Origin: an alpha proteobacterium SCGC AAA280-P20
Lineage (GTDB): Bacteria; Pseudomonadota; Alphaproteobacteria; Pelagibacterales; Pelagibacteraceae
NCBI GenBank assembly: GCA_000371845.1
Contig: AQUE01000009.1
Location: forward strand, 1 to 34,815
Direction: 5' to 3'
Length of the DNA stretch: 34,815 nt
The notes beneath the pieces are model-generated. The model had not been told where the DNA came from, made no database searches, and worked only from the letters and a program-made list of their open reading frames with translations. Made by a program: the position numbers and the translations under genes. Positions 16,958 to 25,612 of the stretch are shown here, piece by piece (within the stretch, counting starts at the first letter, position 1; each line of letters begins with the position of its first letter).

Positions 16958-18133
16958 ATGCTTAACTCTCAAAAAATTTGTATTATTGGTTCAGGTCTTA
17001 CAGGCTTAACGATTGCTTATTTGTTATCAAAATTTAGATTACAAATAGACATAGTTGAACAGGATTTTAATAAAAAAAAAATTAACCCAACAAAAATAGC
17101 ATTAAGCAAGAATTCCTTAGATCAATTATGTCTTTACGGACTAAAAGATATTAAAAAAAAATCTAATATTGTTAAGAATATTTATTTACACGATTCTTAT
17201 TCATCCATAAGCTTAAAACAAGATCTAGAATTCGCTGCATCTAACAATAAAGAAGCTTTAGCTTACATTATTGATGGTAATACTTTATTTTTAAATATTA
17301 AAAAAAAATTAAAAAACTTAAAAAATATTAATTTCATTAAGAAAGAAATATCATCGATTAATGACAATAAATTTTTTAAAGAAATTACTTTTAAAGATCT
17401 AATTAAAGAAAATTATAATCTCATTATTTTTGCTTCTGCTAATAATCTTTCTTTATTATCAAAATTCAAATTAAGAAAAGTTGTAGATAGATCTTATAAT
17501 GAGAATGCTTATGTTTTTAATCTATTTCATAAAAAAATTATAAATAACTCTGCAAGACAATTTTTTTTAAAAGATGGACCTTTGGCTTTTCTCCCAGTTT
17601 CAAGCACTGAGACTTCTGTAATTTGGTCTATTAAAAATAATTCAGTTAATGAAAAATATGTATCAAATAATAATTATTTATCGAAATTTTTTAATAATCA
17701 TTTTAAAGAATTATTTAAAGAAATAATTTCTATCTCTGAGATTAATAAGTTTAATCTAAATTATATTTTTAATGAGTTAAAAGATTCCAAAAGAACTTTA
17801 CTATTTGGTGAGATAGCTAATAAAATTCATCCCATAGCTGGCCAGGGTTGGAATATGACTTTAAGAAATATATTTTCTCTAATAAAAGTTACTAAATATT
17901 GCGAAAATTTAGGTCTAGAAATTGGCAATGATATTTTTATTAAAAAATATTTAGATGAGACAAATTTAAATAATTTTACTTTTGCAGCATTGATCGACGG
18001 CATTAGAAAAATATTTGATGTTAAGATCGATAGCTATGCTTTCATAAGAAAGAATGCACTTTCTAATCTTGATAAGAATTTTTTTATTAAAAATAATTTT
18101 GTTAGCATAGCTAATAAGGGTTTATTTATTTAA
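16958..18133 (+). CDS. ubiH: UbiH-type FAD-dependent monooxygenase (ubiquinone biosynthesis)
   Basis: FAD-dependent aromatic hydroxylase of the UbiH/UbiF/UbiL family, which adds ring hydroxyls in ubiquinone synthesis. The N-terminal dinucleotide fold IIGSGLTGLTIAYLL (residues about 8-22) is intact. DGPLAFLPVS occurs near residue 208, and the second FAD motif reads FGEIANKIHPIAGQGWNM near residue 290, where the family normally has GDAAH; here Glu replaces Asp and Asn replaces the usual Ala-His part. Length 391 is normal. A leader with AAAGGA precedes the ATG. The 3' end overlaps convergent ogt by 12 bases. Which ring position it hydroxylates cannot be told. Confidence 0.88.
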   Translation: MLNSQKICIIGSGLTGLTIAYLLSKFRLQIDIVEQDFNKKKINPTKIALSKNSLDQLCLYGLKDIKKKSNIVKNIYLHDSYSSISLKQDLEFAASNNKEALAYIIDGNTLFLNIKKKLKNLKNINFIKKEISSINDNKFFKEITFKDLIKENYNLIIFASANNLSLLSKFKLRKVVDRSYNENAYVFNLFHKKIINNSARQFFLKDGPLAFLPVSSTETSVIWSIKNNSVNEKYVSNNNYLSKFFNNHFKELFKEIISISEINKFNLNYIFNELKDSKRTLLFGEIANKIHPIAGQGWNMTLRNIFSLIKVTKYCENLGLEIGNDIFIKKYLDETNLNNFTFAALIDGIRKIFDVKIDSYAFIRKNALSNLDKNFFIKNNFVSIANKGLFI

Positions 18134-18577
18134 TTCTTCAATTTTAAGAATTTTACTTTTCAACTTAACGCCGTGCTTTGCTGAAAAACCACCTAATAAA
18201 CCATCGGACCTAATCACTCTATGACAAGGAATAAAAAGTAATAATCTGTTTTGACCACAAATTCTCCCAACATGTCGTGGATGTATTTTGGTTTTTTTAG
18301 AAATAAAATTATAAGATACAGTTTTTGCATAACGTACTTTTTTTATTTCATTCCAAACTTTTAATTGTGTTTTTGATCCAATAGTTTTTGTTTTGAAGGT
18401 AAGTTTTTTTATTTTTTTATTTAAAAATAGTTTTATTTGATTTTTAACTTCTAGTAATTGGGTGGTACTTCTTTGTATTGTTATTTTTCTAAAAGTAATA
18501 TCAACAATATAACCTTCATTTTCTATAACTGAGATAAAGCCTAGTTTTGTTTTAAAAGATAATTGGAAAGTTGACAT
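18122..18577 (-). CDS. ogt: Methylated-DNA--protein-cysteine methyltransferase
   Basis: Suicide DNA-repair protein that transfers the O6-alkyl group from guanine to its own Cys. The active site FIPCHRVIRSDGLLGGFS is intact (Cys near residue 117), preceded by the helix-turn-helix region RHVGRICGQNR with the Asn hinge. Length 151 fits the stand-alone Ogt/MGMT form. It lies between the ubiH-type gene (12-base convergent overlap) and divergent mnmE (31-base gap). A 95-base internal segment, 18393-18487, is repeated in inverted form at the contig start, but this copy is an uninterrupted gene. Confidence 0.94.
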   Translation of the reverse strand: MSTFQLSFKTKLGFISVIENEGYIVDITFRKITIQRSTTQLLEVKNQIKLFLNKKIKKLTFKTKTIGSKTQLKVWNEIKKVRYAKTVSYNFISKKTKIHPRHVGRICGQNRLLLFIPCHRVIRSDGLLGGFSAKHGVKLKSKILKIEELNK

Positions 18578-18608
18578 TTATATTAAAACTAAATCATATC
18601 GTTTTTTT

Positions 18609-19934
18609 ATGTCAATATTCGCTTTAGCTACAGCCCCCGGAACATCTGGTTTGGCAGTTATAAGAGTCTCTGGAAAAGAGGTCTTTAAGATAGCTAAAAC
18701 CATAACTAAATTTAAAAAAATTAAGCCGAGAGTAGCTAATTTTTCTTCATTTTATGATCAGAAAAATAAGATCATTGATAAAGGGATTTTTATATTTTTT
18801 CCAAAACCTAATAGCTACACTGGAGATGATGTGGTTGAATTTCATGTTCATGGAAGCAATGCTGTTATTAAATATTTTTTAAAAACTTTATCTAATTTTA
18901 AGAACTGTAGATTAGCTAAACCAGGCGAATTTACTAAAACTGCCCTTCTTAATAAAAAAATTAATTTATTACAGGCTGAAAGTTTAATTGATTTAATAAA
19001 TTCAGAAACAGAACTTCAAAGAATTCAGGCTTTAAAAGTAATGAACGAAGATACAACAAAAATTTACACTGGTTTAAGAAATGAAATGATCAAAATACTC
19101 TCAGATTATGAGGCTGTCATTGATTTCTCCGATGACGAAGTTGGAGATAATGTATTTTCAAATAATAGAGATAAGTTATTGAAAATAAATGATAAAATTA
19201 GACAAATAATACTCAATGGTGAGAATTCTGAGAAAATTAGAGAGGGATTTAGGGTTTCAATTATAGGACCAACTAATTCTGGGAAATCATCCTTAATTAA
19301 TTGTTTAGCTAATAGGCAAGTGTCTATTGTTTCTAATATACCCGGTACAACGCGTGATCTTATAGAAACGAGTATTATGTTAAATGGAAAGTTAGTTAGA
19401 TTCTTTGATACAGCTGGCTTAAGAAATTCAAAAAACATTATCGAGAAAAAAGGCATTTTTTTAACCAATAAAAATTTAAAAGATTCTGATTTAAAATTAA
19501 TAATTTTTGATCACACAAAAAAATTAGATAAAAAAGTTTTGAAATTATTTGATATAAAATCAATTTTAGTTCTAAATAAAATTGATATTAAAAGTTCAAA
19601 TAAAATTTTAGAAGAAAAAATATATAAACCAATTAGAATTTCAGTAAAAAAAAATGTAGGAATTAGTAATCTTGTTAAAACAATATCAGAAAAAATTGAT
19701 GAACATTTTAAAGTTAATCTAGACAATATAATTTCAAGACAAAGACATAAAAAAAACCTTGAAAATACAGTGTTTTTTATCGAAAGATGCCTTAATAAAA
19801 AATCTATAGAGCATATTGACCTTGCAGCAGAAGATTTAAGACTGGCAGTCAGAAACCTTGGAGAAATAGTCGGATATGTTAATGTTGAAGAATTGTTAGA
19901 TAGAATCTTTAAAGATTTCTGTATCGGGAAATAG
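18609..19934 (+). CDS. mnmE: tRNA modification GTPase MnmE
   Basis: MnmE works with MnmG to install cmnm5 groups on U34 of certain tRNAs. N-terminal formyl-THF-binding domain: IFALATAPGTSGLAVIRVSG. Helical domain: LLQAESLIDLINSET. Inserted G domain: P-loop GPTNSGKSS near residues 220-228, GTTRD, DTAG and NKID. The C-terminal FCIGK supplies the invariant Cys. Length 441 is normal. The mnmE-mnmG-rsmG-parA-parB series is a deeply conserved bacterial cluster. The promoter must lie in the 31-base gap to ogt or within ogt. Confidence 0.97.
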   Translation: MSIFALATAPGTSGLAVIRVSGKEVFKIAKTITKFKKIKPRVANFSSFYDQKNKIIDKGIFIFFPKPNSYTGDDVVEFHVHGSNAVIKYFLKTLSNFKNCRLAKPGEFTKTALLNKKINLLQAESLIDLINSETELQRIQALKVMNEDTTKIYTGLRNEMIKILSDYEAVIDFSDDEVGDNVFSNNRDKLLKINDKIRQIILNGENSEKIREGFRVSIIGPTNSGKSSLINCLANRQVSIVSNIPGTTRDLIETSIMLNGKLVRFFDTAGLRNSKNIIEKKGIFLTNKNLKDSDLKLIIFDHTKKLDKKVLKLFDIKSILVLNKIDIKSSNKILEEKIYKPIRISVKKNVGISNLVKTISEKIDEHFKVNLDNIISRQRHKKNLENTVFFIERCLNKKSIEHIDLAAEDLRLAVRNLGEIVGYVNVEELLDRIFKDFCIGK

Positions 19935-19981
19935 AATAAAAATACCTTATCTTTTGAGTTAATGGGATATATAAACCCCCT

Positions 19982-21850
19982 ATGAATTTAGAGAAAAATT
20001 TTGATGTAATTGTGATTGGAGCTGGGCACGCTGGTTGCGAAGCTGCTGCCGCTTCTGCGAGATCGGGGGTTAATACTGCTCTTATTACAAATTCACTTTC
20101 TACAATTGGTGAAATGTCATGTAATCCTGCAATAGGTGGATTAGGCAAAGGTCATTTAGTCAGAGAAATTGATGCATTGGATGGCGTGATGGGAATTGTT
20201 GCCGATAAATCAGGAATACAATTTAGATTATTAAATAGTAGCAGAGGTCATGCTGTTAGAGGACCCAGAACTCAATCTGATAGAGAACTTTATAAAAAAA
20301 ATATGCAAGAAATGCTGTTAAGCTATTGTAATTTAAGTCTTTTTTACGATCCGGTAACAAAGTTTGAATTTAGTAAAAATAAAATAATTTCAATCCAAAC
20401 CCAGTCTGGAAATTCACTTTCTGCAAAAAAATTTATTTTAACAACTGGCACTTTTTTAAATGGTCTAATTCATATAGGAGATGAAAAGATTTCTGCGGGG
20501 AGAATAGATGAAAAACCAACCTTAGGATTAAGTGAGCAGTTAAAAAAATTAAATTTTAAAATTGGTAGATTGAAAACTGGTACGCCACCAAGACTTGATG
20601 GAACGACTATTAATTATGAAGAACTTGAAATGCAAGATGCTGATGAAAAACCTTTCTTCTTTTCATATTTAACAAAAAAAATTAATGCCAAACAGATTTC
20701 ATGTGGGATGACTTATACTAATGAAAAGGTTCATAAGATTATTGAAAAAAATTTAAAACGTAGCGCAATGTATTCAGGATCTATTAAAAGTGTTGGTCCT
20801 AGATACTGCCCATCTATAGAAGATAAGATTGTAAAATTTAAAGATAAGCAACGTCATCAAATTTTTTTAGAACCGGAAAGTCTTACAACAAATATGGTGT
20901 ACCCAAATGGTATATCTACTTCTCTGCCAAAGGAGATTCAGCAAGAAATACTATTCAAAATCAATGGTTTAGAGAATGTTCGCATGATAAGACCTGGGTA
21001 TGCAATTGAGTATGATTATGTGTTCCCAACAGAATTAGATTTTACCCTTAAAACAAAAAAAATAGAAAATTTATATCTTGCCGGTCAAATTAACGGAACA
21101 ACAGGATATGAAGAGGCTGCTGCACAAGGAATTGTAGCAGGTCTTAATGCCGCTCAGTCCGTTAAAAATTTAGAACCAATTAAATTTGAAAGATCCCAGT
21201 CTTATATTGGAGTGATGATTGATGATTTAATTACCAAAGGTGTAAGCGAACCTTACAGGATGTTTACATCCCGAGCAGAATATAGATTAACACTGAGAGC
21301 TGATAATGCAGATTTAAGATTAACTCCCTTGGCAATTAAAAATAATTTTATTTCTGAAATTAGGAAGTCTAAATTTATCAATAAAATCAATGACTTAAAT
21401 GACTTTAAGATTATTTTGTCAAATAAAATAGTATCACCTACCGTCTTAAAAAAAAATGGAATTAAAATCTCTCAAGACGGCAGAAAAAAATCTCTTTTAC
21501 AGATTTTAAAATTTAAAGATGTGACCTTAGAAAAAATAAGAGCCATTTTTTCAGATATACCAAAGTATGAAGATGAAATAGAAGACTTAATAAAAACAGA
21601 GTCCCATTATAGTGGTTATATCGAACAACAAAAAAGAGACATAAGCATATTTGAAAAGGATGAAAATCTGGTAATACCTAAAAATATTAATTATGATAAC
21701 GTTTCTGGTCTTTCAAATGAGATTAAAAGAAAACTTAAGGATATAAGACCATTAACTTTTGGTCAGGCTTTAAGAATAGATGGCGTGACACCGGCTGCAA
21801 TCAATATATTGATGATTTATTGCAAAAATACCCTTAGAAAAGCATCATAA
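19982..21850 (+). CDS. mnmG: tRNA uridine-5-carboxymethylaminomethyl modification enzyme MnmG (GidA)
   Basis: FAD-dependent partner of MnmE in wobble-uridine modification. The FAD-binding start [19 protein letters not shown] lies at residues about 10-28, followed by [32 protein letters not shown] [12 protein letters not shown] and [12 protein letters not shown], all MnmG signatures. The C-terminal helical domain ends with [15 protein letters not shown]. Length 622 is full. It follows mnmE by 47 bases and precedes rsmG by five. Confidence 0.98.
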   Translation: MNLEKNFDVIVIGAGHAGCEAAAASARSGVNTALITNSLSTIGEMSCNPAIGGLGKGHLVREIDALDGVMGIVADKSGIQFRLLNSSRGHAVRGPRTQSDRELYKKNMQEMLLSYCNLSLFYDPVTKFEFSKNKIISIQTQSGNSLSAKKFILTTGTFLNGLIHIGDEKISAGRIDEKPTLGLSEQLKKLNFKIGRLKTGTPPRLDGTTINYEELEMQDADEKPFFFSYLTKKINAKQISCGMTYTNEKVHKIIEKNLKRSAMYSGSIKSVGPRYCPSIEDKIVKFKDKQRHQIFLEPESLTTNMVYPNGISTSLPKEIQQEILFKINGLENVRMIRPGYAIEYDYVFPTELDFTLKTKKIENLYLAGQINGTTGYEEAAAQGIVAGLNAAQSVKNLEPIKFERSQSYIGVMIDDLITKGVSEPYRMFTSRAEYRLTLRADNADLRLTPLAIKNNFISEIRKSKFINKINDLNDFKIILSNKIVSPTVLKKNGIKISQDGRKKSLLQILKFKDVTLEKIRAIFSDIPKYEDEIEDLIKTESHYSGYIEQQKRDISIFEKDENLVIPKNINYDNVSGLSNEIKRKLKDIRPLTFGQALRIDGVTPAAINILMIYCKNTLRKAS

Positions 21851-21855
21851 AATAT

Positions 21856-22485
21856 ATGGACAAGGATATTGAATTTTTTATTAAAAAATTCAATGTTTCA
21901 CGTGAAACAATTGAAAAATTAAACATATATAATCATTTTTTATTAGAAAATAACAAATTATTGAATTTAATAGGAAAAACAACAGAAAATCATATTTTTT
22001 CAAGACATTTTACAGATTCTGCTCAAATATACGATTTAATTGATGATAAATCTGAAATTGTCGATATAGGTTCAGGAGCTGGATTTCCAGGATTTATAAT
22101 AAAGATTTTGATGGATAGTAAAAAAGTAGAAGGAAATATTGTATTGATAGATAAAAGTCCAAAAAAATGCAAATTCTTAAATGATTTATCAAATAAATTA
22201 GGCCTGATATTAAAAATACAGAATGTAAGATTAGAAGATTATAAATTTAGCAAAATCTCAACAATTGTTTCAAGAGCATTCAAGAGGGTAATTGAAACAA
22301 TAGATTTGCTTTTCAAAAATAATGATAAAATTAAAAGTATTATACTAATGAAGGGTAAAACTTATCAACAAGAATTAGATGATGCCAAAAAAAAATATAC
22401 ATTTCATGTAGAAAAATTTAGAAGCATTACATCTAATGAATCCTATATTCTTAAAATTAGTAATATTAAACTTAGTACAACTTAA
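21856..22485 (+). CDS. rsmG: 16S rRNA (guanine-N7) methyltransferase RsmG (GidB)
   Basis: RsmG makes m7G527 in 16S rRNA using S-adenosylmethionine; loss gives low-level streptomycin resistance in other bacteria. The SAM-binding block IVDIGSGAGFPGF lies near residues 72-84, with ISTIVSRAFK and an N-terminal helix. Length 209 is typical. The N-terminal residues NVSRET are encoded by a perfect parS palindrome, so the DNA does double duty. The stop is nine bases before the parA ATG. Confidence 0.95.
   Translation: MDKDIEFFIKKFNVSRETIEKLNIYNHFLLENNKLLNLIGKTTENHIFSRHFTDSAQIYDLIDDKSEIVDIGSGAGFPGFIIKILMDSKKVEGNIVLIDKSPKKCKFLNDLSNKLGLILKIQNVRLEDYKFSKISTIVSRAFKRVIETIDLLFKNNDKIKSIILMKGKTYQQELDDAKKKYTFHVEKFRSITSNESYILKISNIKLSTT
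21894..21909. promoter_or_regulatory. parS: parS centromere site
   Basis: TGTTTCACGTGAAACA is a perfect 16-bp palindrome identical to the broadly conserved parS consensus bound by ParB. It lies inside rsmG, encoding Asn-Val-Ser-Arg-Glu-Thr, about 0.6 kb before parA and about 18.9 kb from the putative origin. This is the expected place for the ParB nucleation site. Confidence 0.95.
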
Positions 22486-22493
22486 AGTTGCAA

Positions 22494-23294
22494 ATGCCTA
22501 GGATAATTTCAGTTATAAATCAGAAAGGTGGAGTTGGTAAAACCACTACTGCAATTAATCTAGCAGCAGGTCTGGCTCTTAAAAATTATAAAGTTCTGCT
22601 TATCGATCTGGATCCCCAGGGCAACGCATCAACTGGTGTTGGGATTAGTCAGGGTGAAAGAGATAAATCTATTTATGATTTACTAATAAAAAAAGATTCT
22701 TTTTTGGAATGTATAAAAAAAACTAAGATAGAGAATTTAAGCATCATACCAGCTAATGCAGATCTATCAGGACTTGAAACTGAAGTTGCAAATAATTCTC
22801 AAAAAGCTTTTTTACTAAAAAATATTATCGATGATCCAGTAAACAATTTAGAAAAAGAGAAATTTTCATTCATCATAATAGATTGTCCTCCATCGCTTAG
22901 TCTTCTTACAATCATGTCTTTAGTTATTTCCGATTCATTAGTTGTTCCATTGCAAACAGAGTTTTTTGCGTTAGAGGGTTTAAGTCAATTAGTTAAAACA
23001 ATCGACCGTATAAAAATTAATTTAAATCCAAGTTTAGAAATACAAGGCATAGTTCTCACTATGTATGATAAGCGAAATAAACTTTGTGCTGACGTTGAAA
23101 AAGAAGGAAGAAATTTTTTTGGAAATAAAGTCTATAATACAAATATACCCCGTAATGTAAGAATTTCAGAGGCACCTTCATTTGGAATGCCAGTGATTTT
23201 GTATGATAAAAATTGTTCGGGTTCATTGGCCTATAATCAGTTCGTAGATGAGTTTTTAATTAGAGAAAATTTAGAGCAAAAAAAAGTTGCATAA
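22494..23294 (+). CDS. parA: Chromosome partitioning ATPase ParA
   Basis: ParA/Soj ATPase that forms a nucleoid-bound gradient pulling ParB-parS complexes apart. The deviant Walker A KGGVGKTTT is at residues 11-19, DLDPQGNAS near residue 40 and IIDCPPSLSLLT near residue 125. I take the ATG at 22494 (MPRIISVINQKGG); an in-frame TTG two codons upstream is less likely. Length is 266 residues, without the N-terminal DNA-binding extension of plasmid ParAs. It stands between rsmG and parB, with parB starting at the next base after its stop. Confidence 0.97.
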   Translation: MPRIISVINQKGGVGKTTTAINLAAGLALKNYKVLLIDLDPQGNASTGVGISQGERDKSIYDLLIKKDSFLECIKKTKIENLSIIPANADLSGLETEVANNSQKAFLLKNIIDDPVNNLEKEKFSFIIIDCPPSLSLLTIMSLVISDSLVVPLQTEFFALEGLSQLVKTIDRIKINLNPSLEIQGIVLTMYDKRNKLCADVEKEGRNFFGNKVYNTNIPRNVRISEAPSFGMPVILYDKNCSGSLAYNQFVDEFLIRENLEQKKVA

Positions 23295-24161
23295 ATGATT
23301 GGAAATAAATTTAAAGGTTTAGGAAAAGGTCTGTCCGCACTAATGGGAGATGTTCCGCCAGAAAATATTCAAACAAAAAGCTCTTCAGAAAAAATTCCTA
23401 TACATTTTGTACATGCTAACCCATCTCAACCAAGAAAAAATTTTAATCAAGAGTTATTAAATGAACTTTCAGAGTCAATTAAGGAACAGGGAATTATTCA
23501 ACCAATATTAGTTAGAAAAAAATCAGAAGATAAATATGAAATTGTTGCTGGAGAAAGAAGATGGAGAGCGGCTCAACTTGCAAAAATTCATGAAGTTCCA
23601 GTTATTATTTTAAATATTGATGATAAAAAATCTTTAGAATTTGCAATATTAGAAAATATTCAAAGATCAGATTTAAACGGAATAGAAGAGGCTTTAGGTT
23701 ATGATAATTTAGTAAAAAAATTTGGATACTCCCAAGAAACATTATCAAAAATTTTAGGAAAAAGCAGAAGTCATATTGCTAATACACTTAGACTAGCTGG
23801 TTTACCCGAAGAGATAAAAAAAATGATCTCAGATGGATTGTTAACTTCAGGACACGCAAGATGTTTAGTCAATGTTCCAGACAATATTAAACTTGCGAAA
23901 ATAATAGTTAACAAGAATCTTTCTGTGAGGCAGGCTGAATTTTTGGTCAAAAAAGAACAAGTTTTTTCCAGCTTAAAAAAAATTAAGACGAATAGCAAAG
24001 ATACTAATATTAAATCCTTAGAAAGCGATCTTGGACTATTGATGGGAATAAAAGTAGATATTAAAAATAAGAAAAATAATTCTGGAGACATTAAATTTTC
24101 TTACAAAAATCTTGATCAATTAAATAAAATTATTAGTGTTCTTAAAGGCTATTTTAGATAA
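23295..24161 (+). CDS. parB: Chromosome partitioning protein ParB
   Basis: ParB binds parS, clamps DNA with CTP and spreads to form the partition complex. N-terminal GLGKGLSALMGD, the segment QPRKNF, the CTP-binding GERRWRAAQ near residues 86-94 and ENIQRSDLNGIEEA, then the helix-turn-helix LSKILGKSRSHIANTLRLAGLP near residues 150-172, and a C-terminal dimerisation region. Length 288 is normal. Its cognate site lies in rsmG, 1.4 kb upstream. The last 42 bases overlap the convergent holA. Confidence 0.97.
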   Translation: MIGNKFKGLGKGLSALMGDVPPENIQTKSSSEKIPIHFVHANPSQPRKNFNQELLNELSESIKEQGIIQPILVRKKSEDKYEIVAGERRWRAAQLAKIHEVPVIILNIDDKKSLEFAILENIQRSDLNGIEEALGYDNLVKKFGYSQETLSKILGKSRSHIANTLRLAGLPEEIKKMISDGLLTSGHARCLVNVPDNIKLAKIIVNKNLSVRQAEFLVKKEQVFSSLKKIKTNSKDTNIKSLESDLGLLMGIKVDIKNKKNNSGDIKFSYKNLDQLNKIISVLKGYFR

Positions 24162-25142
24162 GTTTTGAGTTAAGAAATAATAAAATTGGGTATCTTGATT
24201 TAGATCATTCCTTTTAAATTCAGTCTCAATAACATTTAAATTACTAAGGAATTTTTCTAGGTTATTAGTATTCCAAATTTTTAAGATATTTTTTATTCTA
24301 TCTTTATCTTTCCAGAAAATCGGAGGCTTGTATCTTTCAATTCTTTCATCGATTGACAGATTTTTATTATTTTTTTGTATATCAAGAATCTTAATTATGA
24401 ACGATCTAAGAATAATAATTATTTCTATAAAATTTTTCTCATAATTAGACATATTGGATATGAATTCGTTAATATTTTTTTCATTCTTAGATAGCAGAAT
24501 GTCGATAATTTCATCATTCTTTTTAAGATCCGCGTCAGTACAAATTTCCTCAATGATTTGAGCTGTAATCTTTCCTGAATTCTTAAATAGATTTAATTTT
24601 TCTATTGCTTCTTTAATCTTCGATCTTTTCAAGGATGATGAGTTAATAATAGTTTCACTTTGTGAATCCGATAATTGAATATTATTTATTTGGAGTTGCT
24701 GTGTAAGAAATTTTTTTATATCAAATTTAGTCTCCTGGTAACAAGGAATGCAAATAGCTAATTTATCATATTCTCCAAATTGTCTTAGTTTAGAATTTTT
24801 TAGAAGTATTTCAGAGTTTAGAATAATAATGTTGTCATTAATATTATTTTTTATTTTATTAATAATTTCTAATATTTTGTCAGAACAGTTTTTAATTATT
24901 GATATATTTTTATTATCATCAAATAATGATCCATTAAGATAATAACTAATAATATTTTCTGGATTCTTAACCAAATCTTCTTCAAAGAAAGATTTTGAGA
25001 TTTTTTCTTCTTCTGTGAACTTAGATGTAATTTGTTGATTTAAGTCATTAATTAAATCTTGATTTTCTCCGTACAAAAGAATTACTTTTTCTTTAAAAAA
25101 ATCCTTTTTTTTTTGGGTTATCTCTTGTGATTTTAAGAGCAT
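24120..25142 (-). CDS. holA: DNA polymerase III delta subunit (clamp loader)
   Basis: HolA (delta) opens the beta clamp within the clamp loader. The 340-residue protein is weakly conserved but shows the family layout: N-terminal EKVILLYGENQDLINDL (residues about 18-34), an acidic and Lys/Asn-rich RecA-like part with CIPCYQE near residue 133, and a C-terminal collar domain. Alphaproteobacterial context supports the call: leuS-lptE-holA next to parB is a standard arrangement. It starts five bases after the lptE stop on the same strand. Its end overlaps parB by 42 bases. Confidence 0.88.
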   Translation of the reverse strand: MLLKSQEITQKKKDFFKEKVILLYGENQDLINDLNQQITSKFTEEEKISKSFFEEDLVKNPENIISYYLNGSLFDDNKNISIIKNCSDKILEIINKIKNNINDNIIILNSEILLKNSKLRQFGEYDKLAICIPCYQETKFDIKKFLTQQLQINNIQLSDSQSETIINSSSLKRSKIKEAIEKLNLFKNSGKITAQIIEEICTDADLKKNDEIIDILLSKNEKNINEFISNMSNYEKNFIEIIIILRSFIIKILDIQKNNKNLSIDERIERYKPPIFWKDKDRIKNILKIWNTNNLEKFLSNLNVIETEFKRNDLNQDTQFYYFLTQNLSKIAFKNTNNFI

Positions 25143-25147
25143 TTAAA

Positions 25148-25612
25148 CTAATTTAATGAGACTCTAGATTTAAATAAGATATTTTGAATTATAGAATCTA
25201 ATAATACTCTTTTTTCATTATTTTTTACTAGAATATTATTTGATAGATTGTCTGTTACAGAAACCCTTTTATCTTTAGTTATGGCATCTTGGTATATTAC
25301 AACGCCATTTTTGTCTTGAAATTGATAGCTCACTGTTAACTTAATAATTTCTTCAGTTGCAATCCCCCTTGAATCCACAAGAGAGCTTTCAGCTGTATCA
25401 TAGATTTGAGCTTTAAATATATAAGCAGTTAAATTCTTTTCATCCTTTTTGAAATTTAATTTTTGTTCTAGATTAAAAGCCAGATCTTTGTCACCAACTA
25501 TTTCAGATTTAGAAATAACTACTTGTTTAGTGTTTCCAGTATAAATAGGTGAAAAACCACAATGAGTTAAAATGACTGATATTATAAGAGCCAGAAAAAA
25601 TTTATTAATCAT
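25148..25612 (-). CDS. lptE: LPS-assembly lipoprotein LptE
   Basis: LptE forms the plug of the LptD outer-membrane LPS translocon. A lipoprotein signal peptide is visible: [23 protein letters not shown], with the lipobox Cys followed by the LptE hallmark GFSPIY. The mature part has the alternating beta-strand and helix pattern of LptE ([18 protein letters not shown]). I set the start at the ATG at 25612, which overlaps the leuS stop by 8 bases; a TTG three codons upstream is unlikely. Length is about 154 residues. It sits between leuS and holA, as is usual. Confidence 0.9.
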   Translation of the reverse strand: MINKFFLALIISVILTHCGFSPIYTGNTKQVVISKSEIVGDKDLAFNLEQKLNFKKDEKNLTAYIFKAQIYDTAESSLVDSRGIATEEIIKLTVSYQFQDKNGVVIYQDAITKDKRVSVTDNLSNNILVKNNEKRVLLDSIIQNILFKSRVSLN

